This document shows positions 1 through 7,446 of a stretch of DNA of 22,786 bases, one piece after another (positions within the stretch are counted from its first letter, which is position 1; each line of letters begins with the position of its first letter). The DNA comes from JAGXLC01 sp964461045 (GTDB lineage: Bacteria > Bacteroidota > Bacteroidia > Bacteroidales > UBA12077). Under the pieces are notes generated by a model that worked only from the letters and a program-made list of their open reading frames with translations, was not told the origin of the DNA and made no database searches. Both the position numbers and the translations under genes were made by a program. Location: the NCBI GenBank assembly GCA_964461045.1, contig CAYWSJ010000054.1, forward strand, positions 1-22,786. Reading direction: 5' to 3'.

Positions 1-56
1 ATTGGATAATGGCTGCTTATAATTAAATGAACCGAATAAACGAAAACGATATAATA

Positions 57-1094
57 ATGAGTACAAAAATACTGGTGACAGGTGGTACAGGATATATTGC
101 TTCCTGGGTTATTAAATTATTGCTTGAAAAAGGCTATGTTGTTCATACAACGGTAAGAGATAAGAGAAATGCTGAAAAATTGCAACATTTGGTAAAAATG
201 GCAGAGGAATTACCCGGAGAACTGAAATTTTTTGAAGCAGATCTTTTGGAAGAAGGGTCTTTTGAAGATGCGATGGAAGGGATCGACATTGTGGTTCACA
301 TGGCTTCTCCGTTTTTTATTTCAGGGATTAAAGATGCTCAGAAACAAATAATTGATCCTGCTTTGAAAGGAACCACTAATGTGCTTAATACAGCAAAAAA
401 AATATCCTCTGTAAAAAGAGTGGTTTTAACTTCTAGTGTGGCTGCCGTGCATGGTGATAATACAGACCTGAAAGAGACTAAAAGTGGTATTTTTACTGAA
501 GAGCACTGGAATACAACCAGTAACTTGAAACATCAGCCTTATTCTTTTTCGAAAACACTGGCTGAACAGGAAGCCTGGGAGATATCAAAATCTCAGGATC
601 AGTGGGATTTGGTTGTAATTAATCCTGGGTTTGTTTTAGGACCTTCCCTGAGTCAGCGGAAAGATTCAACCAGTATTGATTTTATGATTTCTTTGCTGAA
701 AGGCAAGTTTAAAGCCGGCGTTCCTGAGTTGTACTTTGGGGTGGTTGATGTCCGAGATGTAGCCATGGCTCATGTCAATGCCGCTTTGAAAGATAAGGCA
801 AAGGGGAGACATATCCTTGTTTCAAAAACAATGTCTACCCTTGACATGGCTAAAACTTTGGAAAAAGATTACAATGGTGTTTACCCTATCCCCGGGAAAT
901 CTCTCCCCAAAGCTATGTTATACATATTTGGTCCGCTACAGGGTTTTTCCTGGAAGTTCATAAAGCGAAATGTTGGTATTCCAATTGATTTTGACAATTC
1001 ATACAGTAAAGAGAATCTCGGAATTCAATACAGGGATACTGAACAATCATTGCGCGATCATGCTGAACAGGTTATTCTGGATAAACTGATTTAG
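57..1094 (+). CDS. NAD(P)-dependent extended SDR, dihydroflavonol-4-reductase-like
   Basis: Soluble cytoplasmic oxidoreductase of the extended short-chain dehydrogenase family, 345 aa. The N-terminal Rossmann motif TGGTGYIAS (residues 8-16) binds the dinucleotide. LTSSVAAV (about 124-131) supplies the catalytic serine and YSFSK (162-166) the Tyr/Lys pair. INPGFVLGPS is the usual family block after the active site. Length and motif order fit the DFR/aldehyde-reductase branch, which reduces carbonyls or aldehydes. The substrate cannot be read from sequence. I chose the ATG at 57 because the Rossmann strand begins directly after it; an in-frame ATG at 27 would add ten residues with no family match. 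The gene converges on tex with an 11-nt gap and has no evident operon partner. Bases 1-56 may hold the tail of an upstream gene, but no frame is long enough to call. Confidence 0.85.
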   Translation: MSTKILVTGGTGYIASWVIKLLLEKGYVVHTTVRDKRNAEKLQHLVKMAEELPGELKFFEADLLEEGSFEDAMEGIDIVVHMASPFFISGIKDAQKQIIDPALKGTTNVLNTAKKISSVKRVVLTSSVAAVHGDNTDLKETKSGIFTEEHWNTTSNLKHQPYSFSKTLAEQEAWEISKSQDQWDLVVINPGFVLGPSLSQRKDSTSIDFMISLLKGKFKAGVPELYFGVVDVRDVAMAHVNAALKDKAKGRHILVSKTMSTLDMAKTLEKDYNGVYPIPGKSLPKAMLYIFGPLQGFSWKFIKRNVGIPIDFDNSYSKENLGIQYRDTEQSLRDHAEQVILDKLI

Positions 1095-1105
1095 ATTTTT
1101 CATAT

Positions 1106-3238
1106 TTATTGTTCCACCCCTTTCAGGCTTAGTTGAATTCTTCCGCGTTCTTTATCAACACTCAGTACTTTAACCCTGACATGCTGGTGCAATTTTACAA
1201 TATCAGCCGGGTTTGACACATACTGATCGGCCAGGTTGGAGATATGGACCAGCCCGTTCTGTTTTATTCCTATATCTACAAATGCACCAAAATTAGTAAT
1301 ATTGTTAACAATGCCCGGAACTATCTGCCCTGGCTCCAGATCATCCATAGACCGGATGGATTTGTCGAATTCAAATACTTTGATTTGTTTACGAGGATCA
1401 CGGCCGGGCTTTTCAAGCTCTTTCATAATATCTTCCAGTGTAGGCAAACCTGTTTCTTCTGTAATGTAGTTTTTTAGGTTGATTTGCTCTCTGAGTTCTT
1501 TTTTCTCGATAAGTTCTTTGACAGAACAATTCAGGTTATTGGCCATCTCTTCCACCAAAGGATAACTTTCCGGGTGTACTGCACTGTTGTCCAGGGGGTT
1601 TGAGCTTTGGTCGACTCTAAGGAAACCAGCACACTGCTGAAAGGCTTTGTCTCCCATTCTTTTTACCAGTTTGAACTGGTCCCGGTTTGTAAAGGCACCG
1701 TTTTCTTCCCTGTATTCGACAATATTGGCAGCTAACTGGGGTCCAAGTCCCGACACATAATTTAACAAATGTTTGCTGGCAGTATTGATATTTACACCCA
1801 CCAGGTTTACACAACTTTCTACCACCTGATCGAGTTTGTTTTTCAGTTTATTCTGATCCACATCATGCTGATATTGTCCCACGCCAATAGATTTCGGATC
1901 GATTTTTACCAGTTCAGCCAACGGATCCATGAGTCTTCGGCCAATTGAAACAGCGCCGCGGACTGTTACATCGAAATCGGGAAATTCCTCCCTTGCAACT
2001 TTGGAAGCAGAGTAAACAGACGCACCGTCTTCACTAACCATAAAAACACTGAGGTCGTCTTTGAACTTTAACTTCCTGATAAATTGTTCGGTTTCCCGGC
2101 TGGCTGTTCCGTTACCTATTGCAATGGCTTCAATTTTATGAGCATCGGCAATGGATGTAACCTTTTTAGCTGCAAGCTTTTTTTCTTCCTGGGGTTTGTG
2201 GGGATAAATGGTTTCATTGTGTTTGAGGTTTCCCTGTTCGTCAAGGCAAACAATTTTACATCCGGTACGATAACCCGGGTCGATAGCCATTACACTTTTT
2301 TGTCCAAGTGGAGGAGCAAGCAGTAATTGTCGCAGATTTTCAGCAAAAACCTTAATGGCTTCGTCATCAGATTCTTCTTTAAAATGGGCTTTCATCTCCG
2401 TTTCTAAAGAAGGTTGCAGCAATCTTTTGTATGAGTCTTCAATGGCCTCCTCAACCTGTTTTGAACTTTCATTTTCCCCTTTAATGAAGAGCTTATCAAG
2501 TATTTCCAGCGCATCCTCTTTTTCGGGCCTGATTTTCACATTTAGAACATCTTCATTTTCTCCACGAAGGATAGCCAGGAAACGGTGGGAAGGGCATTTT
2601 CTTAACAATTCCGACCACTCAAAATAATCCTGGTATTTTTCACCTTCCTCTTCCTTGTTTTTTTTCACTTTTGACTCAATCAGTGCTTTCTTATAAAACA
2701 AACTTCTGATCTGTTCACGAGCTTTTTGATTTTCACTGATCCATTCTGCCATAATATCCTTTGCTCCCAGGAGCGCTTCCTCTATAGTTTTTACCTCATC
2801 AGTGAGAAATTCTTCTGCTTTTGATTCAGGATCAGGTTCATGTTGTTTTATGAGTATACTGGCAAGAGGTTCCAGTCCTTTCTCTCTTGCTTTTGTTGCC
2901 CTGGTTCGTTTTTTAGGTTTATAAGGCAGGTAAATATCTTCCAGCTCCTGTAAGGTTTGTGCTTCGTTAATTTTCTTTTTTAGTTCCGGGGTTAACTTCT
3001 CTTGTTCATCAATTGTTTTTAGGATGGTTTCCCGCCTTTTTTCAAGCTCCTCAAGCCTTTCATGCTGTTCCTTGATATTTGCAATTTCAGTTTCATCCAG
3101 ATTTCCTGTTTTCTCTTTTCTGTATCGACTGATAAAGGGGATAGTAGCACCCTTATCCAGCATGTTTATTGTGTTCTCAACCTGCCATATCTTAAGATTC
3201 AGTGCTGTGGAAATGATTTGATGGAATTCTTTTTTCAT
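1106..3238 (-). CDS. tex: Tex family S1 RNA-binding protein
   Basis: Cytoplasmic nucleic-acid-binding protein of the Tex/YhgF family, 710 aa, a little shorter than typical members of about 770. Domain order is canonical. A helical Tex_N region covers about 1-190. A YqgF/RNase H-like domain runs from about 315 to 440, with MAIDPGYRTGCK at its start. Helix-hairpin-helix repeats cover about 470-545 (NYVSGLGPQLAANIV). A C-terminal S1 domain spans about 637-708 (GIVNNITNFGAFVDIG, GLVHISNLA). Tex proteins bind RNA/DNA and are linked to transcription-translation functions; the exact role here is not evident. The ATG at 3238 gives the expected MKKEFHQIIS start. It is divergent from the sigma-factor gene across 137 nt and convergent with the reductase. 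Confidence 0.95.
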   Translation of the reverse strand: MKKEFHQIISTALNLKIWQVENTINMLDKGATIPFISRYRKEKTGNLDETEIANIKEQHERLEELEKRRETILKTIDEQEKLTPELKKKINEAQTLQELEDIYLPYKPKKRTRATKAREKGLEPLASILIKQHEPDPESKAEEFLTDEVKTIEEALLGAKDIMAEWISENQKAREQIRSLFYKKALIESKVKKNKEEEGEKYQDYFEWSELLRKCPSHRFLAILRGENEDVLNVKIRPEKEDALEILDKLFIKGENESSKQVEEAIEDSYKRLLQPSLETEMKAHFKEESDDEAIKVFAENLRQLLLAPPLGQKSVMAIDPGYRTGCKIVCLDEQGNLKHNETIYPHKPQEEKKLAAKKVTSIADAHKIEAIAIGNGTASRETEQFIRKLKFKDDLSVFMVSEDGASVYSASKVAREEFPDFDVTVRGAVSIGRRLMDPLAELVKIDPKSIGVGQYQHDVDQNKLKNKLDQVVESCVNLVGVNINTASKHLLNYVSGLGPQLAANIVEYREENGAFTNRDQFKLVKRMGDKAFQQCAGFLRVDQSSNPLDNSAVHPESYPLVEEMANNLNCSVKELIEKKELREQINLKNYITEETGLPTLEDIMKELEKPGRDPRKQIKVFEFDKSIRSMDDLEPGQIVPGIVNNITNFGAFVDIGIKQNGLVHISNLADQYVSNPADIVKLHQHVRVKVLSVDKERGRIQLSLKGVEQ

Positions 3239-3375
3239 AAAATTTTCTTTTCTAAATATCGAAGATAAGCAAGTTTTCTTGAAAAATTCAAAAAATTTGC
3301 AACGCGGAATTTGAATTTTGCATTTCTTTAAGTAGAATCAGGAATGTTTTCAATTCAAAAAGTTTATTCTAATTG

Positions 3376-3915
3376 ATGCAAAAAAGGATTGTTGATAAAT
3401 TAAGAAAAAAAGACAGGAAGGCACAGGAATATTTTTACAGGATAAATGCAAAAGCAATGTTTCTAATCTGTTACAGGTATCTTGGTAATGAAGAAGAAGC
3501 TTCTGAAATAATGAATGATGGGTTTTATAAAGTTTTCAACAAAATCCATAAATTCAGAGACGGCGGAATGGATGGATTAATGGCATGGACAAGAAAAGTT
3601 GTGGTGAATGAATGTTTGCAGCAGTTAAGGAAGCGAAAACAAATCTGGTTTTCCGATGATGAAATACCGGAGTCAGAAGAAGTCTCTAATTTCCCGGAAA
3701 TAGCGATGGATGCTGAAATATATTTTAATCTGATTCAACAATTGCCCGAAAGCCAAAAAACTGTTTTTAATCTTTATGTAGTTGAAGGATATACTCATCT
3801 GGAAATAGCAGAAGCCCTGCAAATACCGGAAAATACTTCTCGCAGCTACCTAATGAGAGCCCGTAATGAATTGCAAAGAAAAATCAAAAAAATGTACGAA
3901 AATGAGTTACAATAA
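3376..3915 (+). CDS. ECF-type RNA polymerase sigma-70 factor
   Basis: Alternative sigma factor of the extracytoplasmic-function class, 179 aa. Region 2 lies at about 15-95 (FLICYRYLGNEEEASEIMNDGF, then AWTRKVVVNECLQQLRKRK). Region 4 lies at about 120-175 (LPESQKTVFNLYVVEGYTHL, then EIAEALQIPENTSRSYLMRA), a typical sigma-70 HTH. I start at the ATG at 3376; the TTG at 3373 directly before it is also open but unlikely. Its 3' end overlaps the FecR-type anti-sigma gene by 14 nt, so the two are translationally coupled. In Bacteroidota such pairs usually switch on a TonB-dependent receptor/SusD locus next door, but none follows here, so the target is either elsewhere or the secreted protein at 4866. 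Confidence 0.92.
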   Translation: MQKRIVDKLRKKDRKAQEYFYRINAKAMFLICYRYLGNEEEASEIMNDGFYKVFNKIHKFRDGGMDGLMAWTRKVVVNECLQQLRKRKQIWFSDDEIPESEEVSNFPEIAMDAEIYFNLIQQLPESQKTVFNLYVVEGYTHLEIAEALQIPENTSRSYLMRARNELQRKIKKMYENELQ

Positions 3916-4741
3916 AATAGATCAGGATATCAGAGAGAAACTGGAAGAAATGAAAGAACTTCCGGGGAATGTTAACTGGAGCGTTGATAAAGGCTGGGAG
4001 CAGTATCAGCGCAAATACAGAACCCGTCAAAAAACGATTGTTTATTGGTTGTCTTCAGCAGCAGCTGTTTTTGTTCTTTTACTGGTTTTTTGGATAACAA
4101 GTTCTAAAGACCAAACGCTGCATATTTCAGCGGAGAATCAGAAGCAACAGATTTCATTAAAAGACGGGACAAAAATCTGGATTAATAAAAATTCAGAGGT
4201 TACATTAAACCTGGTAAAGAATATAATAATGCTTGAGGGTGAAGTTTATATTGAATTATCCGGAGAAAAGAAGTATCAAATTAAATCACCACATGGTAAA
4301 TTTATTGCAAAAAACAGTCATTTTAACCTGGAGTCAGGAAAAGAAAAAAAAGCTGCGGAAATAACAGTATCGGAAGGAAAAGTGAAATTTTACTGGGAAG
4401 AAGGAGCAGGGATTGAAAAAACCATTAAAAAAGGAGAGCAAGCCAGGATCGTTCAGGATATAGCTGTAATTAAAACACCTGTGGAAGATAGGAACTACCT
4501 GGCCTGGAAAACCGAAACACTTCAATTTCAGAATACTCCTTTGTTTTTTGTAACTGATAAATTAGAGGAGCTAAATAATGTTCAAATAGAATTTGATAAT
4601 AAAGAGATCAGGTACTGCAGAATGAGCAATAAATTCAAGTCAACTTCTGCAGAATCTGTGCTTAAGCAGATTCCTCAGCTTCTCAATTGTGAAGTTGAGC
4701 AATCAGGAAACAAGTATGTTATAAAAGGCCCCGGGTGTTGA
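3902..4741 (+). CDS. FecR-family anti-sigma factor with DUF4974 domain
   Basis: Single-pass inner-membrane anti-sigma factor, 279 aa. A charged N-terminal cytoplasmic segment (about 1-44) would bind the sigma factor. A single transmembrane helix follows at about 45-67 (YWLSSAAAVFVLLLVFWI). The periplasmic FecR domain covers about 75-175 (LKDGTKIWINKNSEV, EGEVYIELSG). The C-terminal DUF4974 domain (about 205-277) resembles the short N-terminal domain of TonB receptors and contacts such receptors in characterised relatives. I chose the ATG at 3902, inside the sigma gene, because the reading frame upstream of it only re-reads sigma-factor codons. No receptor gene is adjacent, so the signal source is unknown. 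Confidence 0.9.
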   Translation: MSYNKIDQDIREKLEEMKELPGNVNWSVDKGWEQYQRKYRTRQKTIVYWLSSAAAVFVLLLVFWITSSKDQTLHISAENQKQQISLKDGTKIWINKNSEVTLNLVKNIIMLEGEVYIELSGEKKYQIKSPHGKFIAKNSHFNLESGKEKKAAEITVSEGKVKFYWEEGAGIEKTIKKGEQARIVQDIAVIKTPVEDRNYLAWKTETLQFQNTPLFFVTDKLEELNNVQIEFDNKEIRYCRMSNKFKSTSAESVLKQIPQLLNCEVEQSGNKYVIKGPGC

Positions 4742-4865
4742 AAAGGTTTTATTTATAAATTTCATTTCAAAGGTAAGGTTAGAATCGGGGAATATTAGAA
4801 AACACATAAGAAAAATAAAAAGTGCTTTTTACTGAATAATTCAAATCATCTTAAAATTAAATGTT

Positions 4866-5381
4866 ATGAAGAAACTAATAATATTAACTATAGGAGTTTT
4901 TATGATCAGTGAGGTTTTCGCCCAGAATCCCTGTGATGCAAGACTATTCGATAAGCTGGAAAATAATAAGAATTATGGATTATTTTTGAAAGTATTTACA
5001 ATAGATTCTGAGCTGCAAAGGCATGATACCATGAGTATGGTACTGAGAAATGATACCTACTACCGTTTCGTGTTTGCAAATTCTGAAAAATCTGAAGATC
5101 CAGTTGAAATAAACTATTTTATGTCTAAGAAAAATTATACTAAGAAACAACTGGATAACCAGGATTTTTCTGCTCAATCAAATGCAGTTTTATATGAATT
5201 GGAAAAAACTGAGCATGGTATTCTTATGATTCATGAAATTATTCAACCCGGAGAAGTGAGAGAGATTGATTATTTACCTCCAAAGACTGAAGTACACAAT
5301 TTGTTTATTGATTTTAAAGGCAGGGGCAGGGGATGTATGCAGGCAGGTCTTTATTTTGTGAAAAAGATAAGTCCCTTTTAG
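4866..5381 (+). CDS. Small secreted protein of unknown function
   Basis: I do not recognise this 171-aa protein. It begins with a clear Sec signal peptide (KKLIILTIGVFMISEVFA, likely cut before QN at residues 20-21), so it should be periplasmic or exported. The mature part is mostly beta/polar with one Cys near each end (C23 and a Cys in GRGRGCMQ near 157), which could form a disulphide. No lipobox, C-terminal sorting domain or repeat is present. It lies 124 nt downstream of the anti-sigma gene on the same strand with no hairpin between, so it may be co-transcribed with the sigma/FecR pair or be its target; that is inference. The repeat-rich gap follows it. Confidence 0.7.
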   Translation: MKKLIILTIGVFMISEVFAQNPCDARLFDKLENNKNYGLFLKVFTIDSELQRHDTMSMVLRNDTYYRFVFANSEKSEDPVEINYFMSKKNYTKKQLDNQDFSAQSNAVLYELEKTEHGILMIHEIIQPGEVREIDYLPPKTEVHNLFIDFKGRGRGCMQAGLYFVKKISPF

Positions 5382-5410
5382 CTTTAAGAAATTTTTTTGA
5401 TTTTATCTTA

Positions 5411-5597
5411 CTTTAGCATTCGAGTGCCTCTCACGTCTATGATTTCTATAAATTTTGTATTTTAGTTTACAAAATTTATAGAAATCGGAGGCATATTTTA
5501 CCTTTACCCCAGCTCCTAAAGGGACGGGGCTGGTAAATTGACAGCTTCAAAATTTCATAAAGTAAAAATTTTAAATAAAATTAAATCAGGTTTCTAA
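5411..5597 (+). repeat. Dispersed palindromic intergenic element, copy 1
   Basis: Contains a perfect 19-bp inverted repeat: 5441-5459 (GATTTCTATAAATTTTGTA) and its complement at 5468-5486, with an 8-nt loop. It is nested in an outer TGCCTC (5425-5430)/GAGGCA (5487-5492) pair. About 20 nt downstream is a GC-rich hairpin around CTCCTAAAGGGACGGGGCT (5513-5531). The whole block, including AT-rich sequence to about 5597, aligns with copy 3 at 18801-18995. No ORF of note lies in it. It occupies most of the 352-nt gap between the secreted protein and the DUF134 gene. It looks like a non-autonomous REP/IS200-605-type element or structured RNA; no transposase is nearby. Confidence 0.75.
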
Positions 5598-5650
5598 GTA
5601 TTCGGAAGGCCCTGGCTTTTAGCCTTATTAATACAGGTTAGTCCGGGGTT
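5598..5650 (+). repeat. Short secondary repeat unit (CTGGnTTTTAGnCT ... ACAGGTTAG), copy A
   Basis: Sequence GTATTCGGAAGGCCCTGGCT followed by TTTAGCCT and, at 5633-5641, ACAGGTTAG aligns with 9100-9149. The shared parts are ATTC, CCTGG, TTTTAG, CT and the exact ACAGGTTAG. It follows directly on palindromic copy 1, as its partner at 9100 follows copy 2, so it may be the degenerate far end of the same element. It is short and imperfect, so confidence is limited. Confidence 0.4.
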
Positions 5651-5696
5651 TTTCTGTAACAAAGAGACAATGATTTTTCTACAAATTTTTTTATTT

Positions 5697-5719
5697 TGAG
5701 AATATTCTCATTATTTTTG
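5697..5719 (+). promoter_or_regulatory. Candidate promoter and operator of the DUF134 gene run
   Basis: A perfect 14-bp palindrome TGAGAATATTCTCA occupies 5697-5710, immediately before TATTTTTG (5712-5719), which matches the Bacteroidota -7 consensus TAnnTTTG exactly. The ATG of the DUF134 gene is at 5734, giving a predicted leader of only about 8 nt. No good TTTG -33 element is at the usual distance. The palindrome sits between the expected -33 and -7, where a bound regulator would block polymerase. The adjacent DUF134 protein has a sigma-region-4-like HTH and is a possible autoregulator (inference). A Fur- or redox-type regulator is an alternative. Confidence 0.55.
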
Positions 5720-5733
5720 TCACTAAAAATTAT

Positions 5734-6135
5734 ATGCCAAGAAAAAGATTAAACAGAAGAGTGGTAGAACCACCAAATTTTAAGGGTTATAAGCCTTATG
5801 GCTCTCACACCAGGGAAAAAGAGCCGGTAGAACTTCTTTTTGAAGAGTATGAGACAATTAAACTTACAGATTATAAAGATATGACTCACCAGGAAGCTTG
5901 TAAGCGAATGGGAATTTCAAGGGCCACTTTTGCCCGTATATACGAGAATGCAAGGAGTAAAATTGCTAAAGCACTGGTTGAAGCACGGGAAATTGAAACA
6001 ATTCCAGGAAAAGTTACTTTTGATGAGAGTTGGTTCTTATGTAACGATTGCTACAACCGTTTTACTCTTCAGCAACTGAAAAGCAGGGAGAATTGCCCGA
6101 GTTGTAGTTCAAGTGATTATAATCCGATTGCTTAA
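5734..6135 (+). CDS. DUF134 (UPF0251) DNA-binding protein with four-cysteine C-terminal tail
   Basis: Predicted DNA-binding protein, 133 aa. The N-terminal motif PRKRLNRRV, then PVELLFEEYETIKLTDYKDM and the HTH-like HQEACKRMGISRATFARIYE (52-71) match the DUF134/UPF0251 family, whose fold resembles sigma-70 region 4. After about residue 95 there is an extra tail with C103-x2-C106 and C121-x2-C124, which looks like a zinc ribbon or a redox-sensitive metal site. It is the first gene of a run (18 nt to the VOC gene). A palindrome directly upstream makes it the natural candidate for a local regulator. No experimental function is known to me for the family; metal or redox sensing is inference from the cysteines. 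Confidence 0.82.
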   Translation: MPRKRLNRRVVEPPNFKGYKPYGSHTREKEPVELLFEEYETIKLTDYKDMTHQEACKRMGISRATFARIYENARSKIAKALVEAREIETIPGKVTFDESWFLCNDCYNRFTLQQLKSRENCPSCSSSDYNPIA

Positions 6136-6153
6136 TTTAATAGCATAATTCTT

Positions 6154-6528
6154 ATGGAAATAAAACACGCAGGTTTAACAGTCCAGGAGCGGGATGTAGA
6201 AATCTTCTACCGCGGAGTAATGGGTTTTTTTATAGAAGGTTCTTTTAACCTTTCAGAAGAATTGGCAACAGATATTTTTGATATCAAAAGTTCTGTGGAT
6301 GTTTACAATTTAAAAAAAGGACAGGTCATACTGGAATTATTTGTTTACAATGCGAAACATACTAAAAATGTTGGTTTTCAGCATTTGTGCCTGGTTCACT
6401 CTGAAGCTGAAGATATCTATAATAAAGCTAAAGAAAAAGGATACCGGACTTATCTTAAGCAAGGCAAAAACAAGAAAACATATTTCATAAAAGATCAGAA
6501 CAACAACATTTTTGAACTAAAATCATAA
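6154..6528 (+). CDS. VOC/glyoxalase-fold protein
   Basis: Small 124-aa protein of the vicinal-oxygen-chelate superfamily with two beta-alpha-beta-beta-beta modules. The usual four metal-ligand positions appear filled: His in KHAGL (residue 5), Glu in ILELF, His in FQHLCL, and Glu in FELKS near the C-terminus. A divalent-metal enzyme or metal-dependent binding protein is therefore plausible. The family includes glyoxalases, dioxygenases, isomerases and resistance proteins, and the sequence does not decide which. It lies 18 nt after the DUF134 gene and 4 nt before the Mrp gene, so it is almost certainly in the same operon. Confidence 0.8.
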   Translation: MEIKHAGLTVQERDVEIFYRGVMGFFIEGSFNLSEELATDIFDIKSSVDVYNLKKGQVILELFVYNAKHTKNVGFQHLCLVHSEAEDIYNKAKEKGYRTYLKQGKNKKTYFIKDQNNNIFELKS

Positions 6529-6532
6529 AATT

Positions 6533-7363
6533 ATGAGCAATCAAAATAAAGTAATGGAGAAAGTTGAATTACCTGGAGTAAAGAATGTTATCTTAATAGC
6601 CTCAGGAAAAGGCGGGGTGGGAAAATCAACTGTTGCCTCAAACCTGGCTATTTCTTTTGCACGCGAAGGCTACAGAACAGGTTTGCTTGATGCTGACTTG
6701 TATGGTCCTTCTGTTCCTATTCTTTTTGGCATCGAGAATGAAAGGCCCGGACTGAGGAAAGAGGAGGATACTGACATCATGATTCCCATAGAAAAATATG
6801 GTGTTAAGATCATGTCGATTGGTTTTCTAATGGAACAGAAAGATGCAGTAATATGGAGAGGACCGATGGCTTCAAATGCACTAACACAGCTATTAACTTT
6901 TACAGACTGGAACGATCTGGATTATTTGGTTATTGATATGCCTCCGGGAACGGGCGACATAAATATCACACTGGCACAAAAACTGAAGAATGCAATGGGT
7001 GTTGTGGTAATCACCCCTCAAAAACTTGCTTTCTCAGATGGACTGAAAGCTTCCAGTATGTTCAAAAACAAAGCCCTGAATATTCCTGTTTTAGGAGTTG
7101 TAGAAAATATGTCTTACTTTATTCCCGTAAAACATCCTGAAGAAAAATATTATGTTTTTGGCAATGGTGGAGGAGAAAAACTGGCAGAGAACCTTAAAGT
7201 TCCTTTGCTTGGTGAAATTCCACTTATCCAGGATGTAAGTGACAGTACAGACAAGGGTAAGAATATGTTTGATTCCGGCAATGAAATGTTTATAGAGGTG
7301 TTTAAAGATTTGTCTTTCACTATTAGAAAACAAATTGAGAATCATCAGCCTGTGGATGCGTAA
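6533..7363 (+). CDS. Mrp/NBP35 (ApbC)-family P-loop ATPase, cysteine-free
   Basis: Cytoplasmic ATPase of the Mrp/NBP35 branch of the SIMIBI class, 276 aa. It has the deviant Walker A SGKGGVGKST (24-33), LLDADLYGPSVP (51-62), the GPMAS block (110-114), YLVIDMPPGTGD (131-142) and GVVENMSYF (188-196), all diagnostic. Characterised members carry a 4Fe-4S cluster via a C-terminal CxxC and hand it to apo-proteins. Here that position reads IPVKHPEEKYY and the protein contains no cysteine at all, so a cysteine-ligated cluster is not possible. The N-terminal MIP18/DUF59 domain of long Mrp forms is also missing. It starts 4 nt after the VOC gene. A hairpin follows the stop codon. Confidence 0.9.
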   Translation: MSNQNKVMEKVELPGVKNVILIASGKGGVGKSTVASNLAISFAREGYRTGLLDADLYGPSVPILFGIENERPGLRKEEDTDIMIPIEKYGVKIMSIGFLMEQKDAVIWRGPMASNALTQLLTFTDWNDLDYLVIDMPPGTGDINITLAQKLKNAMGVVVITPQKLAFSDGLKASSMFKNKALNIPVLGVVENMSYFIPVKHPEEKYYVFGNGGGEKLAENLKVPLLGEIPLIQDVSDSTDKGKNMFDSGNEMFIEVFKDLSFTIRKQIENHQPVDA

Positions 7364-7366
7364 TAT

Positions 7367-7420
7367 AGCACCCTGCATTGTTCGTTTTTATATAGAATGA
7401 TGCAGGGGCTCTTTTTCTTA
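7367..7420 (+). terminator. Candidate Rho-independent terminator or attenuator after the Mrp gene
   Basis: AGCACCCTGCAT (7367-7378) pairs with ATGCAGGGGCT (7400-7410) in an 11-bp stem with one bulged A. The loop is long (about 21 nt), and a T-rich run CTTTTTCTTATTTTG follows. It lies in the 83-nt gap between the Mrp stop and the next start on the same strand. It would end or reduce transcription before the KaiC-like and DUF169 genes. The long loop lowers confidence. Confidence 0.5.
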
Positions 7421-7446
7421 TTTTGAAACAGAAAAATGATTGCATT

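Noticed and set aside
1236..3268. Several open frames of 65-90 codons on the + strand opposite tex
   Set aside because: They are antisense shadows of a well-supported 710-codon gene, with no family motif and no start signal.
3283..3319. 10-bp inverted repeat AAAATTCAAA/TTTGAATTTT between tex and the sigma gene
   Set aside because: AT-only arms in an AT-rich region are likely by chance, and no adjacent core promoter supports an operator.
5382..5733. Possible insertion sequence in the repeat-bearing gaps
   Set aside because: No transposase reading frame, intact or broken, is present in any of the three gaps; only short palindromic elements are supported.
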